Shown in pieces: positions 32,552 through 40,398 of a stretch of DNA of 64,000 bases; positions within the stretch are counted from its first letter, which is position 1, and every line of letters starts with the position of its first letter. The notes under the pieces are model-generated. The model made no database searches. It was not told the origin of the DNA and saw only the letters and a list, made by a program, of their open reading frames with translations. Where the stretch lies: assembly GCF_003323745.1 (NCBI RefSeq), contig NZ_QOIL01000012.1:124001-188000 (forward strand). Direction: 5' to 3'. Source of the DNA: Sphaerisporangium album. GTDB taxonomy: Bacteria > Actinomycetota > Actinomycetes > Streptosporangiales > Streptosporangiaceae. The translations under genes and the position numbers were made by a program.

Positions 32552-33646
32552 ATGTCAGACCCCACCCTCGAAGCTCAACTCGGCCTCGGAGTCCATCTGC
32601 GCAACCGGCGCGAGGAGATTCGCATCAGCCAGGCAACCCTCGCCTGGCTCGCCAGAGTCTCCCGGAACACCGTCAGTAACTTGGAGCGGGATGCGGTCGC
32701 GGAGCCGGACGACCGGGTCCTTAACAACGTGGAGGCCGCCCTCGGACTCGATCACTGGTACGCGTACAGCTCCACGCACCATCCTCGGGACGCCATGCTG
32801 CTCGTGCAGCCGCGAATCGCTCACCGCCTGATCGAAGTCATCGAACGGCTAAAGCGCGAGGATCCGAAAACAGCAAGGGACGCTGCCGATGCGTACGTCG
32901 CATTCATGGCAGCTCTGCGAGACGCGCGGGATGATGATTCCCGGCTGAGTGCTCATCAAGCTCTACAGGAAGAGGCGGGCCGCCTGGCGCAGTTCATTGT
33001 CCCGCGCCTCGACCTGGCTACTGAGCTGGACTCATCCATTCGCGCGTTTCTGGAAGACCAAGGGTGGTCCCCGGAAGACTCCACCTTTCTCGGGGGCGGC
33101 GCTGCTCTCATCTCGGTGCGTGCTTCGACTACCGATTCCGCGCGGATGACCGAGACCGCAGCGAGGATCCACAGCGAACTGGACAAGCTGCGCGAGCAGA
33201 TCGGGCAAATGACCGAGACATTCGCTCCGGCGCTGTTCGTGCGTCACGATGAAGCGAACGCATTCGGCCGGCTGCCTATCCGCGTGCAAGACGCGCTTCT
33301 TTCAGGCCAGGTGATTGATGCGGACATCGTCAAGCCACCACACACTGAAGGTATTTCACTGCTCACGATGGTGGTCCGGCAGGACGACTCAGAAGCACCG
33401 CTCACTGCGGAGGGTCGAAAGGCACTCATCAATTCTCTGCACATATGGCACCTATCCCTCGTCGCTGCGGCTGGCATGTTCTCATTCATGCAAAAGCATT
33501 CCTGGATGGCCCCCGAGGTGGTTGAGGACAGGATTAAGGAAGCGCTCGCGGTCATCACCGAGTCCCCGCAAACCGGCCTGGCAACACATCCCGGACAGTC
33601 GGATAGCGCGACCGAGCCCGACCACAGCTCGGAGGAGGCTCGATGA
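32552..33646 (+). CDS. XRE-family prophage repressor-like protein
   Basis: A 364-aa protein. The XRE helix-turn-helix is at about 10-70 (GVHLRNRREEIRISQATLAW, then LARVSRNTVSNLERDA). The rest is a long mainly helical region without a peptidase motif, so it is not a LexA-type self-cleaving repressor. Start ATG 32552 has AGGAG 11 nt upstream. The stop overlaps the start of the integrase gene by 4 bp, so the repressor and integrase were translationally coupled. By position it maintains the integrated state. Confidence 0.8.
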   Translation: MSDPTLEAQLGLGVHLRNRREEIRISQATLAWLARVSRNTVSNLERDAVAEPDDRVLNNVEAALGLDHWYAYSSTHHPRDAMLLVQPRIAHRLIEVIERLKREDPKTARDAADAYVAFMAALRDARDDDSRLSAHQALQEEAGRLAQFIVPRLDLATELDSSIRAFLEDQGWSPEDSTFLGGGAALISVRASTTDSARMTETAARIHSELDKLREQIGQMTETFAPALFVRHDEANAFGRLPIRVQDALLSGQVIDADIVKPPHTEGISLLTMVVRQDDSEAPLTAEGRKALINSLHIWHLSLVAAAGMFSFMQKHSWMAPEVVEDRIKEALAVITESPQTGLATHPGQSDSATEPDHSSEEAR

Positions 33647-35088
33647 AGCGTGCCGGCGTTGTGAAGAAGCGATGCGACTGCCGTGACCCGCAGACGGGTA
33701 AGCAGCTGGGCGACCGTTGCCCCCAGCTCAGAGTCCATGTGAAGGGCCGCGACGGCGGGCCCAAGCTCGGCAAAGATGGACAGCCCGAATGGCGCTGGAG
33801 CCGCGATCACGGCACCTGGTGGGCTCGATAATCGGCGCCACCTGGCCCTGATGGCAAGCGTCGCCAGCCCTGGATCGGCCCGTTCGAGAACGCGACCGAG
33901 GCGGAGAAGGCACTCCGGAAGGCGCTCACCGTCGCGGATGAGGGTGGCATTGCTGCGGAGCGGACTCTCACGGTCGGGTCTTACCTGCGCTTGTGGGTTG
34001 AGGGAAAGAACCGGCTCAAGGACTCCACGCGGGCCTCCTACGTGGAGGCGATCAACCTCTATCTCGTCCCTGGCATCGGCCATGTGCGGCTTCAAGACCT
34101 GAGCGAGCATCACCTTGCCCAGCTCTCCGCTGCGATGGTGCAGATCAACAACCTGCCGGAGGACCAGAAGCCTTCGGAGATGCTGCGCCGTCTACTGGGG
34201 GCCCGCTCGCTCGCCCCGAAGGTCCGCCTAGCGGAAGGCGAGAAGCCGGGGCTGAAGCGGAAGCAGCCGCTGTCGGCCTCGCGTATCCAGCGCGTGCATC
34301 GGGTGCTTTCGTCCGCACTCGGCACGGCGGTGAAGACGAAGAAGATCGGGCGCAACCCTGCCGAACATGTCGAGCTGCCGCGCGTTCCGAAACGCCGCCC
34401 CCTGGTCTGGACGCCGGAGAGGGTGGCGCGCTGGCGGGAGACTGGCAAGGTTCCGGGCAAGGTCATGGTCTGGGGACCGCAGCTGTGCGGTGAGTTCCTG
34501 GACTTCGCCGAGGCCCGGAAGGAACGGCTATACCCGCTGTACCACCTGACGGCGACGCGCGGCCTTCGCCGCGGCGAGGTCTGCGGCGTGCGGTGGGAGG
34601 ACAGCGACTTCGACGGCACGAAGACCGTGAGCCTTCTGGAGTCGCTCGACGAAGACGACGACGGCCTGAAGTCAGAGGCGTCCTGGCGAACTGTTGCCCT
34701 GGACGACATCAAACTGACGTTGCTGAGGGCGTGGCGCGCGAATCAGCGGCGTGAGCGCCTGGCGGCTGGCGCCGATTGGACCGACACGGGCCTGATCTTC
34801 ACGACCGAGGATGGGAAGGCGCTTCGCGAGGAATACGTCTCCGAGAGGTTCGCAGCGATCGTCAAGGCTGCGGGGCTTCCCCCGATCCGGTTTCATGATC
34901 TGCGGCACTGCGCTGCGACGCTGATGCTCGCGGCGGGCGTGGACATGAAGGTCGTCAGCGCGACGCTCGGTCACAGCAGGTACTCGTTCACCGCCGACGT
35001 CTACACCTCAGTCGTCCCCGAGGTGGCCCAGGCGGCAGCCGAGGCGACGGCCGCGATCATTCCGAGGAGGCGCGCGATGAGCACATGA
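33643..35088 (+). pseudogene. Element B tyrosine integrase with in-frame stop
   Basis: Read through, the frame encodes 481 aa. The N-terminus is VVKKRCDCRDPQTGKQLGDR with a Cys motif usual in actinobacterial integrases, then an arm-binding domain (PWIGPFENATEAEKALRKAL), a core-binding domain (VGSYLRLWVEGKNRLKDSTR) and the catalytic domain: TRGLRRGEVCGVRWED (Arg I), HDLRHCAATLMLAAGV (His-x-x-Arg), LGHSRYSFTADVYTSV (His and Tyr). Codon 63 (33829-33831) is TAA between WWAR and SAPPGPDGKRR where Tyr is expected. Restart at TTG 33991 would leave most of the core-binding domain but no arm-binding domain. Confidence 0.88.
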
Positions 35089-35134
35089 CACGGGCTTGTG
35101 CTCATCGCGTGCTCACGTTGGCCTTGAAACGCAA

Positions 35135-35179
35135 ATCAGGGGATCCCTACGGAAGATCCTTCCGAGAGAAACCCCTGAT
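35135..35179. terminator. Terminator between integrase and tRNA-Ser
   Basis: ATCAGGGG and CCCCTGAT form the outer stem and CGGAA/TTCCG the inner one. It lies 46 bp after the integrase stop and 5 bp beyond the tRNA 3' end, so it can serve both convergent transcripts. Confidence 0.75.
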
Positions 35180-35183
35180 CAGA

Positions 35184-35240
35184 GCGGAGGCTCGGGGATT
35201 TGAACCCCGGATGGGCTGTAGACCCAAACCGCATTAGCAG
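35184..35240. repeat. Right attachment site of element B
   Basis: The 3' half of the intact tRNA-Ser(GCT), from the anticodon loop outward, matching 22704-22760 at 55 of 57 positions. Because the repeat reconstitutes the tRNA end, insertion left the tRNA functional. Confidence 0.85.
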
Positions 35241-35274
35241 TGCGGCGCCATAGACCTGACTAGGCGAAGCCTCC
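35185..35274 (-). tRNA. tRNA-Ser (anticodon GCT)
   Basis: A 90-nt class II tRNA: acceptor GGAGGCT/AGCCTCC with discriminator G, anticodon stem CCGCA/TGCGG around loop CTGCTAA (anticodon GCT), a long variable arm (TTGGGTCTACAGCCCA) and T arm CGGGG-TTCAAAT-CCCCG. CCA not encoded. It is the integration target of element B and, by inference, of island A. Confidence 0.95.
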
Positions 35275-35523
35275 TGATCGGCCCGTCGGCTTGGTGTTGC
35301 CGCCGACCGGCTCAGCACAGAGTACCGGCCTTGATGCCGGGCGGCAAAGTGGATTCGCCGTCGCGAGCAATCATGTCTGGGGCGGAGGGCTGTGCCGGGT
35401 GCCGCGTCCGGAGTTGGCAGGTGGTCGGGGCATGGGTGGGCCGGTGGTCGCGCTCGGAGTGGGCCGGTGGCTCCGGCCGGAGTTGGGGCTTGCCGGGGTT
35501 TCCACACCCTGTGTCCACAGGCT

Positions 35524-35562
35524 GTGGAAGCAGGGTGTGGAAGCAGGGTGTGGAAGCAGGGT
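35524..35562. repeat. 13-bp tandem repeat, three copies
   Basis: Three exact copies of GTGGAAGCAGGGT at 35524, 35537 and 35550, followed by a diverging fourth (GTGGACGTGGG). The upstream CCACACCCTGTGTCCACAGG is partly complementary, so the tract could fold. Confidence 0.85.
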
Positions 35563-35852
35563 GTGGACGTGGGAAGTGGGGAAGCCGGAAGGGGGCGGGC
35601 CGCCGGGGCAGGGAGTCCGGCGGCCCGCTTCCGCGCCTTGGCGGTCTCGCCGAAATGACCGCCGCGCTTCCGGGGAGGAGGTATCACCGGCCATCCGGTC
35701 CCACGGTGTCCGGATGGCCGGGAGTTGAGAGGGGCGACGCGATGGGGACGCGTCGCCACGCACGCGCGGCCCAGGTGCCGACGAGGGCCGACGCCGCGCG
35801 TGGCCGGGAGCCCAACGAGCCAGCGGCCGCCAGGGGGCCCCGCGGGGCCGGC

Positions 35853-35936
35853 GCGCGGCCTAAGCCCTGCAGAGGCGGACGCGCGGCCTGAGCCCTGGTG
35901 AGGCGGAGGCGCGGCCTAAGCCCTGCAGAGGCGGAC
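35853..35936. repeat. 28-bp tandem repeat, three copies
   Basis: Copies start at 35853, 35881 and 35909. Copies one and three are identical (GCGCGGCCTAAGCCCTGCAG then AGGCGGAC); copy two differs at 4 positions. A degraded continuation (GAGGCGGGAGAGGCC-like units) runs to about 36030. Confidence 0.85.
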
Positions 35937-36089
35937 GCGTGGGAGGAGGCGGGAGAGGCCTGCGGCGGGGGCCCGCAGAGGCCGACGCGGCGACAGGAGC
36001 CGGGAGAGGCTTACGCGCGGCTGGGGGCCGGGGCCGCGCATGGAGGAGCCCGGTGGGCTGCCGGCATGCGCGGTCCGGGGCGTGCGGGG

Positions 36090-36653
36090 TCAGGCGCGGC
36101 GGGCGGCCTGGCCCTCTACCTCGATCTTGACCTTCTTGCTGACCAGGACGCCACCGGTCTCAAGGGCGACGTTCCAGGTCAGGCCGAACTCCTCACGGTC
36201 GATCTCGGTCTCGATGGAGAAGCCGAAGATCTCCGCGCCCCAGGGGTTGGTGCCGGCGCCGCCGTACTCGACCTTGAGGGTGACCTCCTTGGTGACCTCG
36301 CGGATCGTGAGGTCGCCGACGAGCACGAAGTCCTCGTCCGAGTGGCTGACGACGCGGGTGCTGCGGAAGGTCAGCTCGGGGAACTTGTCGACCGCGAGGA
36401 AGTCCTCGCTGCGCAGGTGGTTGTCGCGGTCGGTGCTGCCCGTGTCGATGCTGGCGGTCTGGATGGTGAGCTCGGCCGACGAGTCGAGGGGGTTCTCACC
36501 GATCGTGACGCTTCCCCTGAAGTCGCCGAACCGGCCGCGGACCTTGGTGACCATCATGTGCTTCGCCATGAAGCCGATGCGGGTGTGTGCGACATCCAGG
36601 TCGAAGGTGCCGGGCTCGGGGATCGTGAGGCCTTCCCAGGCGCGAGTGCTCAT
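36090..36653 (-). CDS. YceI-family protein
   Basis: A 187-aa protein with the lipocalin-like YceI fold: GTFDLDVAHTRIGFMAKHMM, GRFGDFRGSVTIGENPLDSS, DNHLRSEDFLAVDKFPELTF and DLTIREVTKEVTLKVEYGG. The family binds polyisoprenoid-type lipids; without a signal peptide this one is cytosolic. Start ATG 36653 (MSTRAWEGL) has GGAG 10 nt upstream; ATG 36662 is too close to that site. Divergent from a MarR gene 104 bp away, a recurrent pairing in actinomycetes. Confidence 0.93.
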   Translation of the reverse strand: MSTRAWEGLTIPEPGTFDLDVAHTRIGFMAKHMMVTKVRGRFGDFRGSVTIGENPLDSSAELTIQTASIDTGSTDRDNHLRSEDFLAVDKFPELTFRSTRVVSHSDEDFVLVGDLTIREVTKEVTLKVEYGGAGTNPWGAEIFGFSIETEIDREEFGLTWNVALETGGVLVSKKVKIEVEGQAARRA

Positions 36654-36690
36654 GATTTCCATCTCCGTGGGACTAGTTGCTGGGCGGATG

Positions 36691-36704
36691 TCTGCTGCAA
36701 CAGA
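36691..36704. promoter_or_regulatory. Possible MarR operator
   Basis: The 14-bp imperfect palindrome TCTGCTGCAACAGA, flanked on both sides by GATGTC-type sequence, lies between the divergent YceI and MarR genes. Size and place suit a MarR dimer. Confidence 0.4.
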
Positions 36705-36757
36705 TGTCTACACGAGGAATATTCCGCTCGTCAACTATCGTCGGCTAGACTGAGAGC

Positions 36758-37252
36758 GTGATCCCAACTGACGACGCCCGACTCACCGCGATAGGCCTTC
36801 TCATGGAGGTCCACTCGGGTCTCACGAGCAAGATGACGCCCGCCTTCGCGGAGAGCGGGCTGTCCGAGGTCGACTTCGAGACACTGATCCGCCTCGCACG
36901 CTCTCCTGAGCGGCAGCTGCGCATGAGCGACCTGGCGGCGCAGACGTCGCTGTCCACCAGCGGGGTGACCCGGGTGGTGGACAGGCTGGAGCGCGAGGAC
37001 CTGGTCCGGCGCGTGGCGTGCGCGAGCGACCGCCGGGCGTCCTACGCGACGCTGACGGACGCCGGCCTGGCCCGCCTGCAGGCGGTCCTGCCCAGGCACC
37101 TGGAGGACATCGAGACCTGGTTCACGGGCCTGTTGACCCCCACGCAGCTGGAGACGCTGCTCGACACCCTGCGGATCATCCGCGACGTCGTACGGCCCTG
37201 CGCCACGGCGGGCGCGGACGTGCCGACCCAGGTCACTCCTGCACGATCATGA
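36758..37252 (+). CDS. MarR-family transcriptional regulator
   Basis: A 164-aa winged-helix regulator: FETLIRLARSPERQLRMSDL, AAQTSLSTSGVTRVVDRLER (recognition helix) and EDLVRRVACASDRRASYATL (wing). Dimerisation helices lie at both ends. Start GTG 36758. Likely represses itself and the divergent YceI gene. Its 3' end overlaps the acyl-CoA synthetase relic by 20 bp. Confidence 0.93.
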   Translation: MIPTDDARLTAIGLLMEVHSGLTSKMTPAFAESGLSEVDFETLIRLARSPERQLRMSDLAAQTSLSTSGVTRVVDRLEREDLVRRVACASDRRASYATLTDAGLARLQAVLPRHLEDIETWFTGLLTPTQLETLLDTLRIIRDVVRPCATAGADVPTQVTPARS

Positions 37253-37572
37253 GCTCGCCCCGGGCGTGCATCTCGCGCAGCGCCCGCTTCGCGAACTTGC
37301 CAACGCTGGTCTTGGGCACCGCCTCGACGAACGCCCATGCTCGGTGTTGTTCCAGCAGAACGTCGCGACGCGCTGGTCGCCGTCCACGCCGAGCGCGCGC
37401 AGGGCGCCGGCCAGGCGGGCGGCCTCCCCGGCCGGCTCGCCGTACGACAGGCGCCGGTAGCGTCGCCGGTGTTCGTGGCCACCTCGTGGTCGGCGAACCG
37501 GCCGGTGCCATATCGCATGATCGAGGTGACGGTGAGCGGGAACTCGGGCATCGTGCTGCGCATCAGTGCCAC
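37233..37572 (-). pseudogene. Acyl-CoA synthetase reduced to its two ends
   Basis: The start reads MRSTMPEFPLTVTSIMRYGT, the usual N-terminus of long-chain acyl-CoA synthetases. After a frameshift near 37450 it continues RRLSYGEPAGEAARLAGALR and GVDGDQRVATFCWNNTEH. It then jumps directly to WAFVEAVPKTSVGKFAKRAL, the C-terminal catalytic-lysine motif, and ends GELMIVQE. More than 400 codons that form the ATP- and substrate-binding core are gone. It is non-functional. Confidence 0.85.
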
Positions 37573-37621
37573 CTGCGCTTACCGAGTCTGAACCCGCCTC
37601 CGGTCCTCGACAAGCGCTCGG

Positions 37622-38152
37622 TCAGCCTGCGGATCCCAACTGGGGTCGCGTCTCGGGTACGCACGGCTCGACGACGACCAGGTCGCCGCGGAGCTTCGCC
37701 ATCGCGCGGGAGACCGTGCTCTTGACGGTGCCGATGCTGATCCCGAGCGTCGTGGCGATCTCCGTCTCGGTCATGTCCTCGTAGTAGCGCAGCAGGATCG
37801 CCGTGCGCTGCCGCGCAGGGAGCCGGTCGATCGCCTGCTCCAGCAGCTCGTGGATCTCCCCGGGCGTGGGGCCGTCCCGCACCGGGGTGTCCGGCAGTTC
37901 CTCGGACGGATACTCCTCCAGCTTCCTGCGCCGCCACCACGAGATGTTGATGTTGACCATGGCGCGGCGCACGTACCCGTCCAGCGAGGCCCGGTCGTTG
38001 ATGCGGTCCCAGGCGAGGTAGGTCTTGGCGAGGGCGGCCTGGAGCAGATCCTCGGCGTCGGCGGGCTGACCGGTCAGCTGATAGGCGACGCGCAGCAGCG
38101 CCGGGCCGCGCGCGACCACGTACTGGCGGAACTCCTCATCTTTACCGCTCAT
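37622..38152 (-). CDS. SigE-family ECF-like RNA polymerase sigma factor
   Basis: A 176-aa sigma factor. Region 2 is LLRVAYQLTGQPADAEDLLQ then YLAWDRINDRASLDGYVRRA and NINISWWRRRK. Region 4 is RLPARQRTAILLRYYEDMTE then TEIATTLGISIGTVKSTVSR. The WWRRR stretch is typical of the actinobacterial SigE (ECF41-like or SACE) group. No anti-sigma gene is adjacent. Start ATG 38152. Confidence 0.93.
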   Translation of the reverse strand: MSGKDEEFRQYVVARGPALLRVAYQLTGQPADAEDLLQAALAKTYLAWDRINDRASLDGYVRRAMVNINISWWRRRKLEEYPSEELPDTPVRDGPTPGEIHELLEQAIDRLPARQRTAILLRYYEDMTETEIATTLGISIGTVKSTVSRAMAKLRGDLVVVEPCVPETRPQLGSAG

Positions 38153-38445
38153 GCGACCACCGGTGCCGTGACGAAGGGCATGATTCGTTCGGGTCTCGTG
38201 GTCAGAATCGCAGCCGGACCCCCTAATGCGGCTGAACCTTCATCCAGGTTTCGCCCCACCGAATGCAAAGATCGTTACATTCGGACGGCAGGCGGGGACG
38301 GCGACTAGTTCCTCCGAGAGTGGGTAATTTGCTACCCGCGCCCTGCGCGGGGGAAATATCTGCCCCGCCGGAAACGCTGCCCCCGGCAAAACGTGTGACG
38401 CTAGCGGGCATCTAGGTGACTCGCCGCAGTTGCTGGGGAGGGCCC
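38153..38445. other. Intergenic region
   Basis: I see no gene in these 293 bp. They hold the promoter for the sigma-factor gene and for the plus-strand Cys-rich protein gene. A moderately AT-rich patch (38318-38335, GTGGGTAATTTGCTACCC, which is palindromic) could be an operator. Confidence 0.35.
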
Positions 38446-39384
38446 ATGGGAGTGGAGCGCCGCCACGCGCTGGCGTCCAAGGCACTCGGCCGCAGCCTGG
38501 TGCCACCACAGGCGGAGGAGGAGAACCCCGCCCTGACGGCGGTGACGGGCGAGATCCTGGATGTCAGCCCGCACCTGATCATCGTGGAAAACCCCGAGGG
38601 GGTGGAGGAGCGCCTCGTCATCGCCCCGTGGGCCACGGCCTGGCGTGGCAGCGTGATCACGCCGGCGGACCTGCCCACCGGGAGCCGCGTCGTCATCCGC
38701 GCCCGGCAGTCCGGCCGCGTGGCCGACCGGCTGTGGGGCGACGTCACCCGCGTCACAGGCGTGATCCTCTCCATGGGCAGGGACGGCCGGGACCGCACGG
38801 TGGAGCTGCACTGCGGGCCGCACCGGGGCACGCGCGAGGTCGTCATCCCGTACGGCGCCTCCGGCCGCATCGCCGTACGCCATCCGCGGCTCGAACCGGG
38901 GTACCTCTTCGACGCCATCGGCACCCGCGTGGAGGGCGTCACGACCGCCTACCTGCCGGCGACCTCGCAGCCGCCGTACCGCGCGACGGCCGTACCGCCT
39001 CCGCCGCCCGCGTACAACGGCGTGCAGTCGAGGATCTCGGGGGCGGCCGCGTGGTCGGACGCGTTCGACGAGGGTGAGGCCGGGGTCGCGTACCCGATGT
39101 TGGAACGTGCCGATTCCCAGTGTGACGACGCGGGGGTGTCGTGCACTGGTTTGCCCTACTTGTCGCTTGGGTCGATGCTTTACGTCGGCAATGTGTGCGA
39201 GAGCCGCGCCGCCGTGTTGCCGATCGTGGCCTGCGGGTGCATGGCGGGCCGGTTCTGTGATCGATGCGTGGAATGTGGCACGTCACCGCGGGGGCGGATC
39301 GCCGAGCTGTCTCCGGCGTCCTTCGTGGAGCTCGGGGGAGATCTCACCAACGGATGCTTCAACGCCCGTGTCGGATTGGGGTGA
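38446..39384 (+). CDS. Cys-rich protein with double-psi-barrel-like C-terminus
   Basis: A 312-aa protein. The first 170 residues look beta-rich (VTGEILDVSPHLIIVENPEG; ATAWRGSVITPADLPTGSRV). A Pro-rich linker follows (about 180-190). The last 90 residues hold nine Cys (226, 233, 251, 263, 265, 271, 274, 277, 304) around ACGCMAGRFCDRCVECG. The pattern YLSLGSMLYVGNV then GRIAELSPASFVELGG recalls RlpA-type double-psi barrels (inference). No signal peptide. Start ATG 38446 follows GGGGAGG. Only 3 bp separate it from the MauE-like gene, so they form an operon. Confidence 0.75.
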   Translation: MGVERRHALASKALGRSLVPPQAEEENPALTAVTGEILDVSPHLIIVENPEGVEERLVIAPWATAWRGSVITPADLPTGSRVVIRARQSGRVADRLWGDVTRVTGVILSMGRDGRDRTVELHCGPHRGTREVVIPYGASGRIAVRHPRLEPGYLFDAIGTRVEGVTTAYLPATSQPPYRATAVPPPPPAYNGVQSRISGAAAWSDAFDEGEAGVAYPMLERADSQCDDAGVSCTGLPYLSLGSMLYVGNVCESRAAVLPIVACGCMAGRFCDRCVECGTSPRGRIAELSPASFVELGGDLTNGCFNARVGLG

Positions 39385-39387
39385 CCC

Positions 39388-40218
39388 ATGGCGCCTGAAA
39401 CCCTCGCCACCGCCGCTCTCGCGCTCGTCGTGCTCCTCCTGTTCCTCGGAGGCTCCGCCAAGGCCGCGACCGCCGGCTCGCACGCCGAGCCGGGAGGGCT
39501 CGCGCGCCTCGGTCCGGGAGTCCTGGTGCCGGAGCGGTGGCGCAAGCCCGTGATGATCTTCTGTGCCGGGGCGGAGGTCGTGCTGGCCGCGGGCCTGGTC
39601 TTCACCGCGAGCCCGCTGCCCCGGTGGGGGACGGTCACGTTCTTCTCGGTGGCGACCTACGTCCTGTGGGAGCTGCGCCGCCGGCGGCCGGACGTCGGGT
39701 GCGGGTGCTTCGGCGACGCGAGCGGCTCCCCCGTCGGCCTGCGGTCGATCGGCCGGGCCGTGGTGCTGACCGGGGCGGCGGTGCTGGTCGCGGTCGTGCC
39801 GGTGACCGGGAGGAACCTTCTCTCGCCTTCGTGGCACACGCTGATCGCCTTCGGGGCGGGGCTCGCGCTGCTGGCCGTCCTGTCCCCCGAGATGGAGGAG
39901 AGCCTCGCCCGCGTCCGGCACCGGGCACCGTGCGAGCAGCGGCCCATCGCGGCGCCCAAGGCGCTCGCCCGCCTGAGGTCGAGCAGCGAGTGGCGTTCCC
40001 ATCTCGACCTGCTCACGGCGGCCGAGCCGTCCGACACCTGGCGCGAGCTGTGCTGGCGGTTCTTCGTGTACCCGGCGCGCGTGGCCTCGGGAGCCGAGGC
40101 GGACGTCGTGTTCGCCGTGTACCTCAGCGGGCGGCGGCCTCCCGTACGGGTGGCCGTGGTCGAGGGCGAGGCGGCCGGTCCTCTTCGGAAATCTATCGGT
40201 GTATCGGCTGGGCACTAG
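39388..40218 (+). CDS. MauE/DoxX-like membrane protein
   Basis: A 276-aa protein. Four membrane helices lie in residues 5-170 (ALALVVLLLFLGGSAKAATA; VMIFCAGAEVVLAAGLVF; VLTGAAVLVAVVP; LIAFGAGLALLAVLSP). The loop DVGCGCFGDASGSPV carries the MauE-type CxCFG motif linked to redox maturation. The last 100 residues are a soluble tail (EWRSHLDLLTAAEPSDTWRE). Its operon partner is the Cys-rich protein, so a thiol-redox or cofactor role is likely but unproven. Confidence 0.85.
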   Translation: MAPETLATAALALVVLLLFLGGSAKAATAGSHAEPGGLARLGPGVLVPERWRKPVMIFCAGAEVVLAAGLVFTASPLPRWGTVTFFSVATYVLWELRRRRPDVGCGCFGDASGSPVGLRSIGRAVVLTGAAVLVAVVPVTGRNLLSPSWHTLIAFGAGLALLAVLSPEMEESLARVRHRAPCEQRPIAAPKALARLRSSSEWRSHLDLLTAAEPSDTWRELCWRFFVYPARVASGAEADVVFAVYLSGRRPPVRVAVVEGEAAGPLRKSIGVSAGH

Positions 40219-40326
40219 AAAGCCCTAGACAGCCGCAGACGGGCGGCCGGCATCGCCGCGCCACGGGTGAGCATGGGGAGCACGGTGCCGGACGGCGGGG
40301 GCGGCCGCCCGGCACCGCGCATTCAA

Positions 40327-40370
40327 CTCTCTACGGCTCTCTAGCTTCCCCTCTAGAAAGCCGTAGAGAG
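40327..40370. terminator. Bidirectional terminator between convergent genes
   Basis: CTCTCTACGGCT and AGCCGTAGAGAG form a perfect 12-bp stem with a partly self-paired loop (CTCTAG/CTAGA). It lies between the convergent MauE-like and AAA-ATPase genes. Confidence 0.75.
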
Positions 40371-40398
40371 GTCAATGGGGTGTCGCGTCCCGTCTCTA

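Larger units (their letters stand above)
22704..35240. mobile_element. Element B: remnant prophage or satellite in tRNA-Ser(GCT)
   Basis: A 12.5-kb insertion bounded by 57-bp direct repeats of the tRNA-Ser(GCT) 3' half. At the tRNA end it has an integrase and a repressor on the plus strand. Leftward on the minus strand run an excisionase-like protein, an antirepressor, replication proteins, small ORFs, a DUF4326 protein, tail-type proteins, an endolysin, a holin and a two-gene cargo. Terminase, portal, capsid and tape-measure genes are missing. At least four genes carry inactivating changes, so mobility is probably lost unless helped in trans. Confidence 0.85.
35275..36089. other. Repeat-rich interval without a convincing gene
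   Basis: Several long open frames cross this 815-bp stretch on both strands, but all are Arg/Gly/Pro-rich and none resembles a protein. It contains two separate tandem repeats, listed below, and is extremely GC-rich from 35750 onward. Confidence 0.5.

Noticed and set aside
35501-35535. DnaA-box-like words near the tRNA-Ser
   Set aside because: TGTCCACAGG and related words differ from the TTATCCACA consensus, and no AT-rich unwinding element is nearby.
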